Source: Vulcanimicrobiota bacterium
Lineage (GTDB): Bacteria > Vulcanimicrobiota > Vulcanimicrobiia > Eremiobacterales > Eremiobacteraceae
Length of the DNA stretch: 64,000 nt
Direction of reading: 5' to 3'
NCBI GenBank assembly: GCA_019235715.1
Contig: JAFAKE010000070.1
Coordinates: 1-64,000, forward strand
Shown here: piece after piece, positions 63,664-64,000 of the stretch
How the letters are laid out: each line of letters opens with the position of its first letter
Numbering within the stretch: the stretch's first letter is position 1
Notes under the pieces: model-generated
Seen by the model: only the letters and a program-made list of their open reading frames with translations
What the model was told of the DNA's origin: nothing
Database searches by the model: none
Position numbers and translations under genes: made by a program

Positions 63664-64000
63664 TTGCCGCCATCGGACCGCACGCCGACGCGCGTCGAAC
63701 GACCGCCTGGTCCCGTCACGGCAGGCGCGGTACTGCTGGTCGCTCTGATCGTCTCGATCACCGGATCGTACATCACCTATCGTAGCGTACAGAGCGCGTT
63801 TTCCGAGCACGAGGCCTACGACAACGCGCGCGCGCTTCTGCAGCAATGCGAAGAGGACCAGCTGAACGAGGAGACCGGCGTTCGCGGCTTTTTGAGCACG
63901 GGCAGCAAGATCTTTCTCGAGCCTTATTATGGTTCTGAAACGTCATATGCCCAGTCGTTCGCGCAGCTGACCCAGGCGGTCAACGCGCTTAAGCTTTCCG
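63664..64000 (+). CDS. CHASE3-domain membrane sensor protein (3' partial)
   Basis: The frame is open from a TTG at 63664 to the window end. A short Arg/Pro-rich N-terminus is followed by one TM helix (about 19-37, AGAVLLVALIVSITGSYIT) and the start of a CHASE3 domain: ARALLQQCEEDQLNEETGVRGFLSTGSKIFLEPYYG. EETGVRGFLSTG is the family hallmark. CHASE3 is a periplasmic sensor module of histidine kinases, chemoreceptors and diguanylate cyclases. The output domain lies beyond the window. The ribosome binding site is weak (AGGAAG). Confidence 0.75.
   Translation, partial: MPPSDRTPTRVERPPGPVTAGAVLLVALIVSITGSYITYRSVQSAFSEHEAYDNARALLQQCEEDQLNEETGVRGFLSTGSKIFLEPYYGSETSYAQSFAQLTQAVNALKLS

Overview
The window is GC-rich, gene-dense, chromosomal-looking DNA. 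I see no rRNA, CRISPR array, insertion sequence or phage module. Two large TonB-dependent receptors show a bacterium with an outer membrane. The pyrimidine genes encode a class 1B dihydroorotate dehydrogenase (PyrD plus PyrK), uvrA and uvrB sit apart from recombination genes, and many genes overlap by four bases. The mix of housekeeping genes, TonB receptors carrying a carboxypeptidase-regulatory-like N-terminal domain, DUF2905, DUF2277, DUF899 and Pro/Thr-rich secreted proteins fits a poorly cultivated soil-type phylum. Candidatus Eremiobacterota (WPS-2) is my best guess, but this is inference and not proven by the sequence.

Region 1 (1-23.4 kb) is mainly core. It holds a NUDIX hydrolase (cut by the window edge), a catalytically odd archaemetzincin-like protein, acpS-nnr-ligA, a thiamine-diphosphate pyruvate oxidase-like enzyme, a membrane-anchored PilZ-like protein, uvrA, uvrB-HAD, then prs-rplY-pth-DUF2905-degenerate amino-acid kinase. 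A convergent pyrimidine operon pyrK-pyrD-pyrF-pyrE follows, and continues into a metallophosphoesterase and a small membrane protein. A SIMPL-domain secreted protein and an RNA 2',3'-cyclic phosphodiesterase close the block.

Region 2 (23.5-31.6 kb): an OmpR-type response regulator and its histidine kinase lead a run of secreted proteins (a repeat-rich beta protein, an aspartyl protease-PDZ protein, an alpha/beta hydrolase, a molybdopterin-fold-like protein). Then come tRNA-Ala(CGC) and a divergent TetR/SDR pair.

Region 3 (31.6-53.4 kb) is accessory and nutrient-related. It has TonB receptor 1 with an AraC regulator, DUF899, YdeI, DUF2277, a PEP mutase/isocitrate lyase-family enzyme, a secreted protein, SRPBCC, an S1/P1 nuclease divergent from TonB receptor 2, a ferritin-like/double-CDGSH fusion protein, rhomboid, a ferritin-like protein, an alpha/beta hydrolase, cupin, an APC permease with an amine-oxidase-type flavoprotein, and a Uma2 nuclease-fold protein.

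Region 4 (53.5-57.1 kb) is the best candidate for an undescribed system. A WYL-domain regulator faces a tightly overlapping operon: a winged-helix/YbjN-like protein, a small DUF4258-like protein, a RecB/Cas4-like PD-(D/E)XK nuclease with four cysteines, a two-TM protein and a PH-like domain protein. A 21-bp palindrome lies between them.

Region 5 (57.2-64 kb) has a GDSL hydrolase, acyltransferase-3, patatin, an HdeD-like protein, a TPR protein coupled to a CcdA-like membrane protein that lacks both redox cysteines, a BolA-monothiol glutaredoxin pair, and the 5' end of a CHASE3 sensor.

Several starts given here differ from the longest open frame. They were moved to sites supported by a ribosome binding site, a family N-terminus or a four-base overlap with the upstream stop.
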